Of a DNA stretch of 64,000 nucleotides, positions 61,261-64,000 are shown one piece after another. This DNA is from Xestospongia muta (taxonomy: Eukaryota; Porifera; Demospongiae; Haplosclerida; Petrosiidae). The position numbers and the translations under genes were made by a program. The DNA lies in NCBI GenBank assembly GCA_963693285.1, contig OY848924.1:7798400-7862399 (forward strand). The letters are read 5' to 3'. Position 1 is the stretch's first letter; every line of letters begins with the position of its first letter. The notes below the pieces were generated by a model, which was not told the DNA's origin, searched no databases, and worked only from the letters and a program-made list of their open reading frames with translations.

Positions 61261-62983
61261 TCATTCCTGCTGTTGTTCTTTAGGATGATTTACATTCACT
61301 CCACCAAGTTCGAGAAGATAACGATCAGGGCTCTCCTCCCATACTTCCTTCAGATCTTCTCTATTAACCTATAAAGATGTTACCATAGCAACTTACCATG
61401 GTAACCATCCACACATACTTTTTGTCTCCTGAGCACTTCCTTACTCTCCCAGTCTTTAATTCTCCTCTGAGATACAGCAGCCTCTTGTCCACCACAACCC
61501 CATACCTAAGGAATAACACATACCACCTTGACACTCTCACCTCCCTTCCCTCATTCTCTTTCTCATACTTACTTCCACTTCTTGCACATCTAGAGGGATC
61601 CCATTATGTAGTGCTTTCTCCATTGAAGATTCCACTAACAAGACAACTTCTTTATATTGTGAGTCGGCCATGACACGAAGACCAGTTGGAAATCCTCGCT
61701 GCTTCTCGTTCAGTGATATTAATTTAGCACCGGCTGTTAATAATAATACACTCGTTATATTTTAGATATAGCAAACATTCATGTATTGTAAGTAATGTAT
61801 ACAATATTAGTGTCAGCTGCAAGTGAGGAATAATTACAAAAATATATTGTAATCTTGGAAGTGGAAAATTAAATGTTATGATTCTAGTCAGTCCTATAGT
61901 ACATGTACCACAGGACTAACTACTGGTACATCATTATAGTACACGTACCACAGGACTAACTGCTGGTACATCATTATAGTACACGTACCACAGGACTAAC
62001 TACTGGTACATCATTATAGTACACGTACCACAGGACTAACTACTGGTATATCATTATAGCACATGTACCACAGGACTAACTACTGGTATATCATTATAGC
62101 ACATGTACTACAGGACTAACTACTGGTATATCATTATAGCACATGTACCACAGGACTAACTACTGGTATATCATTATAGCACACATACCACAGGACTAAC
62201 TACTGATACATCATTATAGCACATGTACCACTGTTCAATAGCAATAATTGTACTACAACTGTTATAATAATCAATCTCCCGTCAATCTTGTCAAATCCAT
62301 TATAACGCTACAAAACCACATACACTTTAATATGTCTGGTCCTTTTTCTACAATGTTATACTTAACACTCCTCTTCTACAAAGACTTACTCTTCAACATT
62401 GTAAACGATGGCTTTATTTCCAACAAAAAGCAATCTTTCTCTCCCCAAAAGAAAGTTCCATCCCTCCATTCACGATCTACACCAATAACAAATTGAACTT
62501 TCTCATTAATGTGCCCTTGACAAGTAAGTATCATAATAGAAGGTTCTCGGTAGTCGAAACAATGAGACCTGAATCGATTCATACTCATACCGTCGCGATC
62601 ACTGGAATATAGCATTGTCCATGTACCACCTAATGGATGCTTGTTGCTAGACTGGTTTGAGAAAGGAACAGTTATATTATACAAAGTGAAAACCTTTCTT
62701 GAGTGGACACAGTATACAAGCATCATAAATAAAGTAATACACTTAATTATTGTAGGGGACTAGAGTAAGTGCCCCGAATATTGAGGCCATTATAAGCAGT
62801 GATATTGTATAAATTAACTACTAAATTACCTGGGCAGCACTCTCATCTCTTTTGTGTCCCATATAAATTAGGGGTACTATAGTAGATAGTGCCCAAATAA
62901 ATACTTGCATGCTTTGTAACTGTTCCTCTGAGGTACTGTCCTCTAACAAAGGAGCAGGTAGTTGATACTTGGTGTGTAATAAC

Positions 62984-63060
<77 letters not shown>

Positions 63061-63946
63061 CACGACACAAGAAAATTTGGTTACATACAATATCATTTGG
63101 ATCAGTTTTGTTGTGGTCACCATGAAGTAGTGTCTCTATCCAATGTTGTAATCCCTCCAAGAGACGAGGGCAATGTTCATTCATCCATACTGCAAATTGA
63201 GTAGCAGTTAGCTCATGAGATTGTGCATCAGCTATTAACATCTAAGTATGAATGAATCAAAGATAAAACGGACAATTAATTCTAATTAATACATACCGCT
63301 GCAGAAACAAGTGATGTGATAATTGGATTCTCACGATGGACCTTAGCATTCTCATGAAGTTCAGAGCCCACTACAAGAGCAAACATAGCAGCAACATATA
63401 TGACGTCTACCAAACCTGAAAAACAACCAATAAAATACTGTTCTAGTAAAAAGCTAATACTTTTCTGGTCCAAGTGTTCTTTTCCGTGAGAAAAAACGTA
63501 AAAAAAGAATTTTTCTGATTCGTGAAGATTTCCTTTACAAGCTACAATATAATAAAATAAAACTGGTTTGTAAAACAAGTTATACCTGATAAATGAGCAA
63601 GATTGGTCATTGCTTTTATAAATGTTTCTTCATTAACAGTACCAGATGAACCAAAGAGTCTTTCAAACAATAACTGACTAAAATTTAAACAAGGCCCACC
63701 AAAATAATTGATAAATCGTCCCTAAATAAAACTAAGTCAAAAGCTCATACCAGTATAACTGTAAGTCACCTTAAAGACAGCATCATCTACTGTTCCATCT
63801 CCATCGACTTTCTTTCTTAGTTCCTACTCATAATAATGATTGACTCAAAAGTCATTGAAATGTCTCTCTACCTTGTAGAGCTGAGAATATCTTTTGTCTG
63901 CTGCAGAACGACCAGGATGGGTTGGAGAAGAGTGTGATTGTCCCAT
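61261..63946 (-). CDS. MEAK7: TLDc-domain protein, MEAK7 (TLDC1)-like
   Basis: Probable homologue of the lysosomal mTOR-associated protein MEAK7. Ten exons (minus): 63946-63872, 63823-63770, 63721-63586, 63415-63297, 63241-63089, 62982-62830, 62651-62390, 61733-61573, 61505-61419, 61368-61261; 435 aa against about 456 in human. MGQSHSSP at the N-terminus is a good N-myristoylation signal, as in MEAK7. A helical middle (FIKAMTNLAHLSG, IADAQSHELTATQF) precedes the TLDc domain (TWTMLYSSDRDGMSMNRFRS, GEKDCFLLEIKPS, VQEVEVWGCGG). The TLDc part is divergent, and the usual GLW...F..G stretch is hard to see. An OXR1/NCOA7 or TLDC2 relationship is less likely because of the N-terminus. It converges with IRF (285 bp apart). 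The start is 55 bp from the window edge. Confidence 0.75.
61896..62231 (+). repeat. 40-bp tandem repeat, about 8 copies, MEAK7 intron
   Basis: Unit tagtacacgtaccacaggac followed by taactactggtacatcatta, with gtaca/gcaca and tacat/tatat variants. It lies within the 656-bp intron 62389-61734. No exon is seen inside. Confidence 0.9.
62986..63058 (-). repeat. (CT)n microsatellite (sense of MEAK7) at a 3' splice site
   Basis: GA on the plus strand, CT on the coding strand, running straight into the acceptor ctctccag before the exon that starts at 62982. It is about 70 bp long. Confidence 0.9.
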
Positions 63947-64000
63947 TATAGACTCACTCAGTTGTACGTATTATAATACATGTGATGTCATAGGCGTGTA

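Overview
The window looks like a compact, AT-rich early-branching animal genome, most likely a demosponge such as Amphimedon (inference). It has spliced genes with many introns of about 45-100 nt, intergenic gaps often of only 40-300 bp, and animal-type genes: a Wnt ligand, an interferon regulatory factor, rootletin, Rpt1 and condensin SMC4. No bacterial, viral, CRISPR or phage features are seen. All gene models below were read by hand from splice sites, reading phase and family resemblance. Most close exactly in phase, and several give proteins of the expected family length (Rpt1 433 aa, rootletin 2013 aa, COPS7 269 aa).

Layout. SMC4 (1-11377, +, 5' end outside the window) converges on COPS7 (13249-11658, -), which shares a divergent promoter with UBE2J2 (13477-14587, +). 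Rootletin/CROCC follows on the minus strand (22365-14864), then an intronless TENT4-type poly(A) polymerase (24476-23106, -) and a 60-bp satellite array (24904-25682). Four SDR paralogues plus one decayed copy occupy 26346-31838. Next come a RUN + Rubicon-homology gene (35731-32062, -), divergent from CSTF1 (35932-38145, +). CSTF1 runs tail-to-tail, 42 bp apart, into DDI (39852-38188, -). DDI shares a divergent promoter with the proteasome ATPase PSMC2/Rpt1 (40075-50174, +), which contains two very large repeat-filled introns. The right end holds a Wnt gene (50478-54327, +), an IRF gene (55049-60975, +) and a TLDc/MEAK7-like gene (63946-61261, -).

How the genes relate. Two head-to-head pairs belong to the ubiquitin-proteasome system (COPS7/UBE2J2 and DDI/PSMC2). 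The SDR cluster is a local tandem family whose Rossmann-fold block appears to have been homogenised by gene conversion. Wnt and IRF are signalling genes on the same strand.

The least expected signals are: two candidate ultra-short introns (23 and 25/31 nt) in rootletin; CT microsatellites repeatedly serving as polypyrimidine tracts at 3' splice sites; an SMC4 intronic minisatellite that tandemly repeats the 5' splice site; a satellite with a 4-monomer higher-order repeat; and a perfect 20-bp palindrome with flanking inverted repeats inside the 200-bp RUN-RH/CSTF1 promoter. I did not find a wholly new multi-gene system.
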